64,000 nucleotides of DNA from assembly GCA_905250115.1 (NCBI GenBank), contig CAJNOI010000172.1, positions 19,573 to 83,572 on the forward strand, written 5' to 3'. This stretch comes from Adineta steineri. Its lineage: Eukaryota > Rotifera > Eurotatoria > Adinetida > Adinetidae. How positions within the stretch are numbered: position 1 is the stretch's first letter; the number at the start of each line of letters is the position of its first letter. This document shows, piece by piece, positions 31,544 to 45,064 of the stretch. Position numbers and translations under genes: made by a program. The notes under the pieces are model-generated. The model had not been told where the DNA came from. It did no database searches and saw nothing but the letters and a program-made list of their open reading frames with translations.

Positions 31544-34500
31544 ATGAATAATCTTCAAAAACCCAATATTTACAATGAATATTCACCATTCAATAAATCA
31601 ATCAGACAATATGGTTCGGACTTGTTCGATGAAATCCGAGAAAATTTGTCATGCACCATCCAGTTAGGAGAATTGAATCCTGGCTTTTTAATTTGGTCAC
31701 GCAACTTAAAAGAATTCATTTCAAAATATGGATTTTATTTTACCAAGATCGAACATCTTAAATTAATCAATTTATATCTTTCTGTTCTCTCCATTACTGA
31801 TTTGAATTATATCTATGTTGAATTATGTTTTGATATGCTTTATAGTCTCCTTCGGTTTGTATTCGAGATCTTTTTTAATACAATCGACAACATAATAGAA
31901 CGATTTTTTTAGAAAGACTTGTCTAATCACACGGGATGACTTGGAAATTGATTGGAGGATATTATATTATTGGGCTCGATTGATTAATGATAATCATGAT
32001 AAAATTCATGGATTAGTCATTTTACCTAGGTTCGTATGATTTTTTCTTAAAAGAGAGAAAAATATTTTTAGTTTTATTTAGCAATATAGACATTTCACTT
32101 GCACTCTGTGTTCGTCAATGTTCTCAATACTTTTCTGTAATAGCTACGCAAGAAGTTCTTGATGAATTACGTCCACAAATGTGTCCTATGGGAGGAAGTT
32201 TTGCTGGCGTCATGAGGATGTTCTCATATTTCCTTCCTGTCAATTTACCTCCGAATCTGCATTACCAAGGATTTCAGTTTGTTTTCATTCTTTCCATTCT
32301 TTTTCTTGATACCCTGTGTATTATTTTAGATTATGGTTATCGGAGTTTTTCAACATTTGGCAAAATATTTACAATCAAGATGTGTGGAGAATAGTAAGTT
32401 AACCTCTTTACCACATGTATCATTCTTAATAATCAGATATTTAGCGTCTAATCGATATTTTTTCATCAGTGGCTTGGCATAATATTGGTTATATTGATTG
32501 GGAACCATGGATGTCACAAGTACATAATCTTTTTTTTCCATCTAATTCGAATAATAAAAATTCATCTGTATTAGATCTTCACACGAATACTCAGAGGATT
32601 TTCACTTCCAATGGGTAAACTACAAAAAACTCCACAAAAATATCCACACTTTGTCTCACATGTGGCAAAATGGATTGTTGCGATGATAGGCAATCGTAGT
32701 TCGTGTCTACAATACTTGGCAGATCTGTTAGTTAGCATTCGAAGTTTCTATCATCCATCAAACATGGGCACATTTCAGAAAAATCTAGTCGAATTTCTCT
32801 TGAAACTTACCACGTATTTTGTCGACCGAGTTCATTTGTAAGTATATTGATTGAATGTATATTATATGTAATGGACTTTCTAGAGAACGCAAAGCTCATC
32901 CTGTTTGGTCTTTTACACCACTGCCATCACATCGACTAACGGAAGAAAATATCACTGATTTTGTCAATTGTCTCAAAGAATATGTTTTTATATCTATTTT
33001 TAATCAAACTTACATGGAAACAGCAGTAGAAGCTTGTCATTATCTTTCTATACTTCGGCCAGAATTAATCATTCCATGTATCATTGAAAAGTATGGTATT
33101 TTTATTTGATCTCTTTGATTTATTGACTTATCTAATCTTTGTAGACATTTCTTGGCGATTGATAATATAACTGAACCACATCGATTTACATCCATCATTA
33201 CTTGTTTAACACACATTGCTCGTCAAATAGTACAACAAACACCATCTTATAGTCGAGGTCAAATTTATGTTTTACCATTACTAATATCTGTATTACCTGG
33301 TATCGATCTGAATGATTTCAAGAAAACATCGGTAACATTAGAATTTCTTGACACTATGCTGATGCAAATCACATGTATTGATTGTTCATCGGCAGTAAAT
33401 ATTCGAACTGATTTAACTGAAGTATGAGTTCATTTTCAACTTGAAAAAAAATAAATATTTATTTTTTTGTAATAGATTGAAAGAGAAGTATGTCTATCTA
33501 CATCGAAATTTGAAGATTTTATCAATGAATTTCTCAATCGAATATTTCATATCATTGAGATTTCATCCGCCGAAATATCTGATGCAGTAACGGCGGATGC
33601 AAATGATAATAAGTTGGACATAGACATCCAGCCAAAAGTGACTTCAATCCTATTCAATATTGTTCAACAATGTAGCAGTCCTATTTTTCAAGTATTTATC
33701 TTACTTGCTTCTGATTAGAATATTCTCTTTAATTATGTTTATGACAATTTAGAAAATTCGAGTGAAGATACTCAATTTTCTTGGTAGTCAATGTTTATCA
33801 CCAAAAGTACGAGATATCGCCAGTGGTCTCGTTCGAGCACTTGTCAAAGGTAACCCAGTGAAAACACTGAAATATCTTCTCCCTGAAATATGCAAATCTA
33901 TTAAAAACAAATTTAATAATTCTGATTCAACATTATTAACTGATTACAAAGATGATATAGAATTGACCTGGTATTTAGTTGTCTTTGCTGAACTTCTTCG
34001 TGCTCGTGGTGATGTTTTACTAATCTATAAACAATTGATTATGTCTGTATTTCATCAATGTATTCAAATTGTTAACAAGAATTCATATAACGCAGTGGCT
34101 AAGGCTGTTGTAAATTTACTTGAATCTCTTTCCTGTTCGTATCCAGTTGATTACCGACTGTTGGTCATCAATAGTGACGAAACATTCGACAATTTTTTAC
34201 CAATTCGAGTTAGTTGTTGTTTTGTTTTTTTTCAAATCTTTTCCATTGAATTGAATCGTTTAGCTATGGGGACAATATGTTGATATCGATAAAGTTCAAT
34301 ATCAGTTTCACATTCCCAGTATTGATGAAATTGATTTTGTTTATGAATTTGTCGACACATTTCTGTATCCTGAATTGGCTCGATTGAATGAAAAAGGTTT
34401 AAAAATGTCCAATAACGAACGATTGAGATCTCTCACTATTATTCGGTCGATCGCCATAGGAGCCTTTTGTTTCGTGCCTCCTATTGAAAGTAAAGAGGTA

Positions 34501-37500
34501 CAAAGTCTTATGGTACAATCAATGGTTCCACATTATTCCAAATATCAAATTCGACTCTCAAAAAATTCGACAAAACTTAGTAAGAAAAATCAATTTTTGT
34601 AATTTGTTTGATTATTTCTTATCTCTAGAATGCCAAGAGAATTTGCGATTACGACTCTTCATTGATATTGGATTGTTCCTAGACAAACTCGTGGAAAATC
34701 ATTCGGATGATGTTTTATCGATACAAAAAGCTCTCGGAGTAAATTGAAATGATCATGTCAATGTTTCATTCTGTATCGTGTATATTTTCATTTGTAGTTC
34801 TATTGGTTTATTTCTGATTATTATGGTATTTATGAGCACGGAATTTATGATTGGCCAAAAGATTTTAGTTCTCGAGAAAAATTATTAAAAAACAAACTAT
34901 GTGGTGAAGGACAAAATCTTCGTTTCTTAATCATTCAAAAAATGGCTTTGAAGATTAAGGTAATTAAAAAGAACAAAAAAATTGATGATCTTCACTTTCT
35001 ATTCTTAGGAACTTGAAACAATTAATCACGGTGGCCCGTTAAATGAGATTACCAAAGAGATAATATTCAGATTATTCGAACTATCGATTAATCGATACAG
35101 TGAAGTCAGTTGAATTTGTTTTGTTTGAAAATCTTCATCTGATTAACTTTTAGGTGCGTCGCAACGCACAAAACGATCTTTTTTATCTATTCAATCGTAT
35201 TCCCTTCTCTTATCAAGTGATTGTTGATCGTATTGTCGAATTACTCAAGAACACAAGTGAACCCGATCATGATCAAATCAAAGTTTGATATTTTTCGTCT
35301 TTCGAGATTGTTCTTCTTATAAAAATTATCTAGGGCTGTTTATACTTGTTGCTTGGTAATAATTTTTTCTTCTTACCAACGAAATATTCGTGGACGATCA
35401 AGGAAAAACTATGGCCATTGATCGTACATATGACTCATGCGAAGAAAACTAGTACTCAAAAATTGATCGAAAATATTCATAAAAAGATTCGTCAAAATTC
35501 CATTACGAATATCATCATTCAGAATACCAATGAAAAATCTATTTGTGCAGCTAAGACTCTATGGCATTCATTAGAAGCAAACGAAATGCAACAAATTGAA
35601 GAATATAATCAAAACAACATTCACTCCTACAATCGTCTAATGGAAACACTTAGTTTATTATTAAAAGATTCTTCGTTGTAAGTTTGATTGCTTTATCTTT
35701 AAATAATTTTCTCATTGATACTTATTGAGGACATGGAAAGAACAAAAGATCACATTATCATTATTATGTAATCTTCGTCAAAATCGTGTGCCAATGCCAT
35801 TATCCTGTATTGAAACTTTTCTCGATTGTCTCATTCATGATCATATAGAAATACGAAGAGTTTGTTCACAAATATTAATTAATAAATCAAAGTTTTCTCT
35901 TCAATTTTTTTCAGTTAGCTATCATAGGAATTATTTCAATATGTCGTTTGCAAAAGCCACCACACATCTATGTAGAAAAATCTCTCGAAGAAATTTTATC
36001 TAACAATGGTAAACCACTTCCTCATATTACTACTGATCAGTGTCATCCGGGTGATCGAGAGGATAATCTATGGTTGACATTTAATGATTATAAACCACCG
36101 GAAACACAAATCGAATGGGAAGAAACATGCTTTTTAGATAAACCCTTTCATGGATATTATACTTGGCCAAAAATAATTAAATACCCAATGAATAAACGAG
36201 TACGTTATACAAAAGATCATGAAATGCCCAAAGACGTAACCATTTTATATGATCGTTTTATGAATAAACAATTTGTAAGACAACTCACACAATTGATGAT
36301 TTTGAACGAGAATGAAGAACAAAAGAACTTTGATAAAGATCAATTTGTTATGTTTAAAGTAAATAGAAAAGTCCTATGATTTTTATATAAACTAACTTGA
36401 ATTTATTATCGCTAGGGTCTATTTCGTAATTTTGGTTTGGCATTTTTTGATAATTTCATGGAACAATTGAACGAACTCGTTCATGAAAAGATCACAAAAA
36501 AACAAGAAGGTAGTCATCGAGTAGCTGCACAAATCGTAGCAGGAATGATTTGTGGCTCAAAAAATTGGACATTACAAATGGTAAGAGAAATGGATTAATT
36601 TAATTTAATTATTGACTTATCATTTTCTTTAGTTAAATGAACTATGGGGAAAACTCACGCCTTTCCTTACCGAAGTTTGTAATAATCTTAATTCCGAAAT
36701 AAAACTGCACTGGAACAAATGTTTCTTTTATATCATCGTAAGTTGTGTCTATCACTGTGATCATTTAATATTTTCTTGTTATTTAAAGGTAAATAAAGAT
36801 CCGCGTCGAATGTTTCGCGTAATTCATTTTTTGTGCACACTGGTTAATGCAAAATCAACATTGAATACATTTAATGAATCTGCACGTTGGCATTTAATTC
36901 GAAACTTAGACAAATTTCACTGGCGTATACCGACTGTTTGGTGTGAAGTGTATAAACACATTGCAGAATTACTCGATCATTCATCGCTGAGTGTTCGTAT
37001 TCGTATTGCTGAGTTAGTGTCAAATTTGAAATTTGTCTTTAGATCAACTAATTTTTCTTTCATTAGTGTATTAGCATTGTCAATGAGTCATGATGTTACA
37101 TTGTTCAATAATCAATCGACTCGTCAACCAAATATTAATGTATTTCTCGACACTATATCTGTACGATTGAATCAAGCCATCGACATTTGTGAAGGATTAC
37201 CAATAAATCTGATTTCAGATCAGATTCTTAAGACTGATCTCGAAACTCAAAGAGCTTTCAATTTCATTGAAACAGGTAGAAATATAACGTTCGATAGTTT
37301 GGCATGTCTTTTCTTTCGATGCAATTTAGTGGTGCTGACGAATTACTATATATTTGACTCGTCTCAGCAACCGATCAAAAATGGAATTATTCGTCTTTTT
37401 CCTTTCGTATGTAGATAGAAATAGCTTATGAATGGAGAAAGATACCAATTAGAAAAATGTTCTTTTTTAGCTTTGTGAAATCAAGAGTGTTGCAGGATGT

Positions 37501-38394
37501 GATGAGAACTTTAAAGCATTGTTGACAGCTAGTCGACTATGTGTTGGAATCAGTTATTTAGATTTCTCGTTTTTAAATACATTCGTTCAACAACTATCAC
37601 AAGTATTAAATCAGTTGAAAAAATACATAGAGTATTATGTTCTTCTTTCGTTCATATTCGTAGATTTGTGTAAGCACTAAATGGCATGCAAGTCGAGCGG
37701 CTATTGAATTTGTTCAAACTATGATTTTTTGTAATCTATTCAATGCACGTCCTTATGTTAAACAAGTACATGAACTTGTTCTCAACTGTCTCTCTGATGA
37801 ACACTTCGAAGTGCGAATAGCTGCACGAAGTACTTTATCTGATTTATATCAATGTGGCTACATTCAAATAACATCAAAAGAACTAGTACGATAATCTCTT
37901 TTCTTTTTCGAAAAAAAAAGATTTCAATTGATTTTTTTATTATCAAAGAACAATTTTGGTTTGATGAGCAAAACTAATTATTTCACCAAGATCGACGGCA
38001 AGAAAGTAATCCTATCGAATAATATGACCAAACGTCATGCTGGTTAGTAAATTAATTTAATCAGGAAAAGTTTAACATAACATTCATTGTAGGTGTTTTG
38101 GGACTTTGTGCGATCGTTCTTTCCAGTCCATATGATATTCCAATTCACGTTCCAGATGCATTGATGCTTCTCTGTGAACATTTGGACGATCCTGATCTAA
38201 TTCAAGTATGTATCTTCTAATCTATTTGTATACATGTAGATGAAAGCTTTGATACTTAGAAATCGATCAAACAATGTTTATCAGAGTTTCGTCGCACACA
38301 TCACGACTCATGGCATGAACATCGAGAACGATTTACTCAAGATCAATTGACAATTTTAGCCGATGCACTAGTTTCTCACAATTATTATATTTGA
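31544..38394 (+). CDS. PSME4: Proteasome activator complex subunit 4 (PA200/Blm10)
   Basis: 26 exons, all phases closing, give 1824 aa (human PSME4 is about 1843). Exon starts: 31544, 31913, 32082, 32330, 32470, 32575, 32884, 33145, 33476, 33753, 34264, 34629, 34798, 35009, 35154, 35334, 35730, 35915, 36416, 36633, 36789, 37471, 37664, 37949, 38093, 38260. Conserved landmarks: MCPMGG..LPPNLHYQGFQ, GYIDWEPW, FTRILRGFSLPMG, SFYHPSN, DDLEIDW, GYYTWPK, FVMFKGLFRNF and KRHAGVLGLCAIVLSSPYD. The C-terminus ends NYYI, keeping the hydrophobic-Tyr-X tail that docks into and opens the 20S proteasome. PA200 is a HEAT-like solenoid that caps the 20S core and is tied to acetyl-histone turnover and DNA repair. 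Introns are mostly 45-80 bp. One junction (exon 4, donor GTTAACC) is weaker than the rest. It appears intact. Confidence 0.96.
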
Positions 38395-39212
38395 GAGTTT
38401 TGATGTGGATAACAGTATTTTATTCTCTCAATTTTCTTCATATAAGACTAAGATTACGTATAAAGAATAAAAAGAAGGCGAGAATTTAAAATTACTTCGA
38501 ATGCATTTCTCACATTTAAAATGGGTAACTAGTGCAAAAAGAACAAACAAAGAAATTTATTACAGTTAGCTGATTGAGTTTTAAATTACTAATGTTCATT
38601 ATCACATTGGTTAATATTGTAAAAGCTTCATCATTGCTTATCACAGTCGAAGTAAACTGTCTCTGAAAAGAACAAAATTTTTGGATTTTATTTATACAAT
38701 CCTGCTCATACTTGAAAGAGGCAAAATTGTTTGCGGTGGATATTCTGATTGTTGGTATGGTGACGAATCTTGATTTTAAGGGTGTTCATAGGGTGGGATG
38801 TGGGTGTCGCTGTGGATCTGAGTGGGCGTGAGTGAGTGTTGTACTCCTCTCATATTCACAATCATATCCATCCACACCCTCAAAAAACACAAACACATAC
38901 TAATCATCCATAATAGAATAATATTACTCGAAAGAAAAAATATTCATAATATAAAAAAATGAACATTAACTTTATCTTGTATTTATTCATTCTCAATTTT
39001 GTTTTCTTGAAAATCAAAATTAAATCTGATTATTATATCTCTTCGATAATACAAGCTCTGAGGGTATTCATAGAAGTATCTCGTTTGGAAATATATTTAA
39101 GATTTTATATTAAGATATTTAATCAAAAGTTTTATAATACGATTTTTTTTGTGGATGTAGACGCTGATGTAGAATAAATATCGCCTAGTTATGTCTACAA
39201 TCGTCTTTATCC
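38395..39212. repeat. Intergenic region with long hairpin repeat
   Basis: At about 38774-38886, TTTAAGGGTGTTCATAGGG plus GATGTGGGTGTCG is followed by CATATCCATCCACACCCTCAA. Lies between the convergent PSME4 and SNTX-like genes. No other feature. Confidence 0.65.
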
Positions 39213-40640
39213 TTAAACATTATCTGGCAATCGCATTGATAGTCTTAGAAGTGTGTTGTCTTTTAACTTATAGTGACAGTCAGTAAAATCAGCATACACT
39301 ATTATCACACGATGATTCGTTTGTTGTCTTTCCGCAGTTAATTTCTGGTACAAGAACTTCCATATATCTGGTTCTTCACTTTGTAATCGATGATCTGAAT
39401 ACCACACCGTTACGTCACAGTAATTTTCTTTGATAAGAATACGTTTTATAATAGCTTCAATATCTTCAATTGTCGTCAATTTACGACCTCCAACACGAAT
39501 AGTTGATATATCAATATATCTAATTTGATTATTATTTAATTGTTCAAATAATAATGCTTTTGTTAGCCATCGATTTACTTTATGAAAAAATTTCTTTATT
39601 TTATTTATTTGCAATAATGAATAGTATTCATCGGAGATAACATTATCAATTTCTATCGATTCATAATAATTTCGACGAATACCAATAAGTAATTTTCGTA
39701 GGTCACTTCGAAATTCTCCGTATATAGTCAATAGATTACAAAATTGTTCTTGAAAATCATTTGATCGTTTATTAAGTATACGACTTGAGAAATTCTTAGG
39801 AATTTTTTTAAATATTTCTACTAGATGTTTTATCCAAATATCGATGTCCATAATCATAGATTCAATATTTAAAGTTTGATCATTGATTAGATTAGATGAA
39901 TCACATAATTCTGGCTGATGATCATTATTATAAAGTGCTTCTAGACAACATATTGTGTATTGTAGCGGTTGATGAAAATTTTCATTTGTTTGCCAATTTT
40001 TTATTCTATTAAAAACGGTTAATAGTGTTGTATTATGATTGTCTATGCATGTTTCTGATCCAAATATAGTGATATCAGTCAAACTACTAATTTCATCTTC
40101 TTCACGATCAGTCAGCACGAAATCTTTCTCATTATGTTCAAGTCGATAAGCAATATTTCGTAGTAAACTATCCAATGCATGAGTAGATTGATCGTTTGGA
40201 ATCGATAAAATACATAAAATTTCAAAACCCCAAATAGTTTTCATAATTATATGAGTTGCACATGAAGATGTAACAATTTCATCTATATCTTCACTTATTT
40301 CTTCTTTACTTACATATGCATAGTACAAAAAACGAGTATTCTTGTTAATAGACTGTGTATAATCAATAGCAGAACTAATTCCTGATGGTTGAATAATACT
40401 GAGAAGAATATTTTGTAAAAGTCCATCATCAAAATTTATCTCTTTTAAAACATCGATTATATTATTAAATTGTGCACCAGAAAATATTCTACATATAGAA
40501 TGTTGAGTAGTCGATTGTATTTCATATGATTTTACGGAATATTGATCAATCAATTTATCTTGCGATACAATATAAAGTGTTCCTAATCGACCAGAAATAT
40601 CAACTACTTTTCGTTCAATAAAATGTGAACTTAATTTCAT
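39213..40640 (-). CDS. SNTX-like protein (MACPF-like domain, non-venom type)
   Basis: Single exon, 475 aa from the ATG at 40640; the frame extends upstream to 40778 without a better start except ATG 40667. The N-terminal half has the stonustoxin-family pattern: VVDISGRLGTLYIVSQDKLI, then INFDDGLLQNILLSI and SCATHIIMKTIWGFEILCIL, corresponding to the MACPF/CDC-like fold. The middle (about 240-390) is helical as in the FAT-like segment. The end (CDVTVWYSDHRLQ, RVIIVYADFTDC) fits the thioredoxin-like C-terminal domain. Relatives occur in many non-venomous animals; a pore-forming role here is not shown. No signal peptide is evident. It could act in the cytosol or in defence. Confidence 0.7.
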   Translation of the reverse strand: MKLSSHFIERKVVDISGRLGTLYIVSQDKLIDQYSVKSYEIQSTTQHSICRIFSGAQFNNIIDVLKEINFDDGLLQNILLSIIQPSGISSAIDYTQSINKNTRFLYYAYVSKEEISEDIDEIVTSSCATHIIMKTIWGFEILCILSIPNDQSTHALDSLLRNIAYRLEHNEKDFVLTDREEDEISSLTDITIFGSETCIDNHNTTLLTVFNRIKNWQTNENFHQPLQYTICCLEALYNNDHQPELCDSSNLINDQTLNIESMIMDIDIWIKHLVEIFKKIPKNFSSRILNKRSNDFQEQFCNLLTIYGEFRSDLRKLLIGIRRNYYESIEIDNVISDEYYSLLQINKIKKFFHKVNRWLTKALLFEQLNNNQIRYIDISTIRVGGRKLTTIEDIEAIIKRILIKENYCDVTVWYSDHRLQSEEPDIWKFLYQKLTAERQQTNHRVIIVYADFTDCHYKLKDNTLLRLSMRLPDNV

Positions 40641-42447
40641 TGTAAAATAAAATATAGTCAAAAACATTAATAGTTTTGCAATGCATGAAACTTTTTTTTC
40701 TATTCGAAATAGAAAATTCTGATTGTATGAAAGAAATAATAAAAAGAAATCTCTTATCAATAACCTTGAAAATGCCAAGCTTATTCTCTTCTATTTTGCA
40801 TTGAATTATATATAACTGTCACACTGTAATATAATATATAGACTCAGATTATTTTAGAAAACAAATCATTGTTTACTGTATACTTTTTCATACAAACTAG
40901 AAATGAAACAATGTCATGTGTTTACATTTTTTTTGTTCTTCTTATATTTTCGTTGTATTTTAACATTTCATTCAACTTTATTTTTCTTCTAATCATTAAA
41001 ATTTTGTTGAATTGCTGAAAACAGAGTGAGTGTAGTTGTTAATAATGAAGTGATTTCTCACGTTTACTTATTTTCATTTCTGTTCTTATTTATGAATAAT
41101 TTTACAACTTTAAATTTTCATCAATTATTTTTATAAAAACAAAATTTATGTATGAAAAAATTCTGCGAGGAATAAAAAAAAAAATTTTATTTCAAAAGAT
41201 CAGTTATTTTCATTCTTTGACTTTTTTTATTTTCATCAATAACAATTGCATCGTCTTCATTTCAATACATTATGATTCCAAAAATCTACTATTAAGACTC
41301 ATTTTTAAAAGAGAAGACAACGGGGTTTATATGATCCTAGAGGGAAATATATAATTAATTGAGTTTATAAATGAATTCATTCTAGAAATCATGATGAATA
41401 TTTCAAATGTTCGTAAGTGATAGATCTCCTGAAATCGTTTGAACGATGGAAGATTTTCTTTATATTTGGTTCAAAAAAAAACAAATAAACAGAAATGTAC
41501 AGAATTCTATACTTTTTTCTTCAAGTCCACTGAGAATGAAATCTGTCAAAATCGAACAAACTATTCTTTAATTTAAATGGTAAGAATGCAATGAAATAAT
41601 CTGTTAAAACAAAAAAATTAACAAAAAGTCGAATTTGTTTTATTTTATTTAAAATTCAAAATTGAAGAGAAAAAACAAATTCGAAATTTATCTAAAAAAA
41701 AATATATTTAGTTGAAATTCAATATTCTATTTCAATTTTAGAATTAATCATTTTGTTTTATTCTCAGAAGTAACAATATTTTTTAGTCAAATTCTTTATA
41801 ATATCATCAGTTTCATGTTGAGTTTTCATTAATTGTGTGAAAACATATGAACTATTTTACGTACATAGTATTAATTAACAAAGATGATGTGTTTAAATAA
41901 AACATGTAATTATTAGTAGCAAAAGAAAGATGTTTTCTGAAATACAAATAATATTTGTATCATTCAGTAATCATACAATTAGACGAAGTTCTAAAGTTTT
42001 ATTACAAAATTATTTTCTTCTATCTATTTCTTTATTGTCCATTATGATTGCAATTTTTTATCAACAAATTCAATTTGCTTTTAGTTCAATTTAGTATTCA
42101 TAGTGCAGTGAAAACAAAAAAATATGACGTGTTTCATGTTATTTTGAAGTTTATTTTATGTTCTATTTTAATATTCTTCAGTCATTCTATTTAACATCTG
42201 TAAATATTTGTCATTATTTGCAAATGGTTCGCAGCAAGAAGATCTGTTCGATTTATTGGCATGTGATTTTATTTACATGTGGAATTATTCCTTTACTGAT
42301 TCTTATAAATAGGATTGTTCAAGATCAAATAAATTGTTCGATTGTAATTGAAGCATTTGGATCAAGTTGTCCTATAACTTATCCTTCGATTTTGATATTC
42401 GAATATAAAATGTTATTATCATGTTCGCTTTATCAATTCTAATTTAT
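40641..42447. other. AT-rich intergenic region
   Basis: About 1.8 kb of very AT-rich sequence. A 94-codon hydrophobic frame at 42158-42442 is noted separately; otherwise nothing recognised. Confidence 0.5.
42158..42442 (+). other. Small hydrophobic open frame, doubtful
   Basis: 94 codons with two hydrophobic stretches (HVILFTCGIIPLLILI; ITYPSILIFEYKMLL). It could be a fragment of a GPCR-like membrane protein or a chance frame in AT-rich DNA. Codon use gives no clear answer. Confidence 0.15.
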
Positions 42448-42504
42448 TTGAGGATGCGGGTGTGGATGAATACAATACTATTTACACTCACATCCTCAAG
42501 TCGT
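42448..42504. repeat. Telomere-like hairpin repeat
   Basis: TTTGAGGATGCGGGTGTGG ... CACTCACATCCTCAAG. The outer nine bases on each side (TTGAGGATG/CATCCTCAA) are perfectly complementary, making this a clean example of the family. Confidence 0.75.
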
Positions 42505-43289
42505 AAGAAAAGAGTTCTTCTCACGAATGACAATGGGATTACTAGAGAGTCAACGATATAATGCTCCAAAATGATCTACTTTCCAAACGCTCTTCTTTAT
42601 ATTTACCATTTTGCGCCGCTCTCTTGCCACATACAAAAGTCAGTTTATATTGCATGAAATGCTCGGCTAATTGAACGAACACTATATTTTGGCATACCAT
42701 AGATTTGTACGGAAAAAGTCTGTTCTTTGTTCTTCTCTATCCTCGTTTTGAAAATCTTTTATTAACATCCTTTTTGATTTTGATTTTGATTTTATTCAGC
42801 TAAATGCAAAATTGGTATACATTAAGATTTATCATCAAGTTAAAAAAAAAGGTTTTCTCTATCATTTCGATACGAGTAGAATGATAAAACTATATACTAT
42901 TAACTCATCTCTTAAACATATCGTGTATTAGAAACCCTCCATTGCACTCAAATATCTGCGTTTGAGCGTCGTTCGAAAGAGTATCCTAAAAAACACACAA
43001 CAAAACTGTGTTAGAAAAGTGTTCTGTATCTGTTCATATAGAAGAAGTTAAATGATTCGTTTTATCAAAAAATGTAGTTGAAAATAGTTCATTTTGAAGC
43101 ACCACATCGTTGACTATGTCGTAAGCCAATTATCTTTCGTGAGAAGAACTAATTTCATACGACTCTGTAGAGGCTCCCACCGGTTATATCTTTTGATAAA
43201 ACAAGTGCAACCATATACGTCCAAATCCGAGTGAGATATTCTCAAACTACCACTCATACTACAGCATCCGTTACATAATACTTTTACGA
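42505..43289. other. Intergenic region
   Basis: Mixed-composition spacer before the minisatellite. No gene or clear repeat recognised. Confidence 0.45.
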
Positions 43290-43990
43290 TTCATATCATT
43301 ACACTTTCTCGTTCGTTCTGATATATTCTACTATTAACTCAATCTCATCCACATCGATTCTAGCCACATCTTGACCTTTACACCAACCAGAATTCTCGCT
43401 ATACTCGCACATACACCAACACTGATGCTATTCATACACTCCAGCGCAACTACGCAAATTCTAGTCACATCTTTACGCTAACCCTCGCTAATGCTAGCCA
43501 CATCTACACTCTCACACATACTAAATCTAGCCATATCTTCACCCTTACATCCGCATTCAACTTACGCACATCATCATCCTCATCCATACGGATCTAACGC
43601 ACATCTTCACCTTCACACATACCAATACTATCCACATCTTCATCCTCACTCAGACAAATCTTATTCGCATCTTCACTCACATCCATACTAATCTTTCCCA
43701 CATCCTCAATCACACTCATACAAATCTTATCCACATCCATACGAATGTTATGCATATCCCTATCCTCACTCACACCGATCTTATGAACCTATCCAAACAC
43801 ACTCACACTGATTCAAAGCACATATTCACCCACACCAACACCAATATTATGCATATATTTCTCCTCACCCATGCTAACCTTCTGCACGTTTTCATCCATA
43901 CCCACACCGACACTACGTACATCTTCACCCACATCCATACCGATCTTACTCACATCACCACTCACACTCGCACGCACACAGATCCTTCTT
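43290..43990. repeat. Degenerate C-rich minisatellite
   Basis: About 700 bp of imperfect units such as CACATCTTCACCCACACC and CATACCGATCTTATCCACATC, roughly 30-40 bp each. One strand is markedly C-rich. The units share the CCCACACC core with the hairpin family. It lies about 380 bp from the assembly gap, so its true length may be collapsed. Confidence 0.75.
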
Positions 43991-44369
43991 TTTACTTAGC
44001 AAATCAAAAATACAAATAACTAAACAAACACAACAGCAAACAACAAACGAACGGATTTAAAAAGATCACAGCGCTCTAACAATCCGGCGTGGTGATCATC
44101 AAAACTTCACCATGACTGGATCAACATAAAATTAAACCGCTCATTGGTAACAAGCACCATCGATCTCGACTAGAGATTTTCGATTTCCATCTAAACGAAT
44201 ATGTGCCACATGTACGCCAACAGTAACATAACGAAATGCCGAAAAACCCAAATACCAGCACGAAATGACTGCAAGACGCCAATCATGTTAACTGCTTTCC
44301 TTCACTTCAGACTCCTGAAGGTTTTCTCCATTATTTAATTTCAGACAAATTTGTCATCGATTCCCTCAA

Positions 44370-44469
44370 NNNNNNNNNNNNNNNNNNNNNNNNNNNNNNN
44401 NNNNNNNNNNNNNNNNNNNNNNNNNNNNNNNNNNNNNNNNNNNNNNNNNNNNNNNNNNNNNNNNNNNNN
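44370..44469. other. Assembly gap (100 N)
   Basis: One hundred consecutive N. The size is probably nominal; the distance across it is unknown. Confidence 0.99.
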
Positions 44470-44939
44470 CCATTTCCCTTTTAAATCATGTTTCACAAAA
44501 GAGTGTTAAAGTATTTAAAGGTAGAAACTTAGACCACACTTTACTCAGACGTTACAGACATTCTTGGCAACGGCACACCGCAGATATCATAGTCACATTG
44601 AAAAAGGCTTATCACAGGCGTGACAAACGTCTATAGCAACGATCTATAACAGACGTAAAAAATCGTAACCGACAGACTTCATGGTCCCGTCACAGACCCT
44701 AGGAGACAGGTTATATGTTATTATAATGTGTCCGCGCATATACGTATATATTAGTTTTATAACGGATCTCTAGGTTGCTAAATTGCTTCGTTTATAACAT
44801 AAGAAGCTCTATCGTATTTCACATTTTTAATCTTGTAGGGATTTTGTTAACAGCTTTCTCATTCAGTAGTTCATTAGATCAGTAGTTTTAATGATTTTTT
44901 TGAAAATTTGCAAAAAAATTGAGCTGTATTTTCTTGTAG
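44470..44939. other. Region between gap and orphan exon
   Basis: Possibly intron or 5' part of the gene whose terminal exon starts at 44940. Nothing recognised within it. Confidence 0.35.
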
Positions 44940-45064
44940 CTACACATGCACGAAGAACTGCTGTTGGTACAAGCCGTACTCTTAACGATGATGGTTTTCT
45001 TGGTGTTCTTCGTCGTATCCTTGGTAATCTCGATACTAGTGAAGATGATGATCGTCGTCGTTAG
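44940..45064 (+). CDS. Orphan terminal exon of an unidentified gene (partial)
   Basis: After a TTTTCTTGTAG acceptor, about 41 codons are open with good coding character: THARRTAVGTSRTLNDD, then GFLGVLRRILGNLDTSEDDD, ending RRR and TAG 45062-45064. Earlier exons are not evident and may lie in or beyond the gap. Family not recognised. Confidence 0.35.

Noticed and set aside
40779-42157. Several 60-70 codon frames in AT-rich DNA
   Set aside because: Lengths expected by chance at this composition; no homology signals.
43290-43990. CRISPR-like array
   Set aside because: Units are degenerate, without constant spacers, and the genome is clearly eukaryotic.
43491-44019. His/Thr/Pro-rich open frames in the minisatellite
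   Set aside because: Arise from C-rich repeat units without stops; no start context, splice sites or family.
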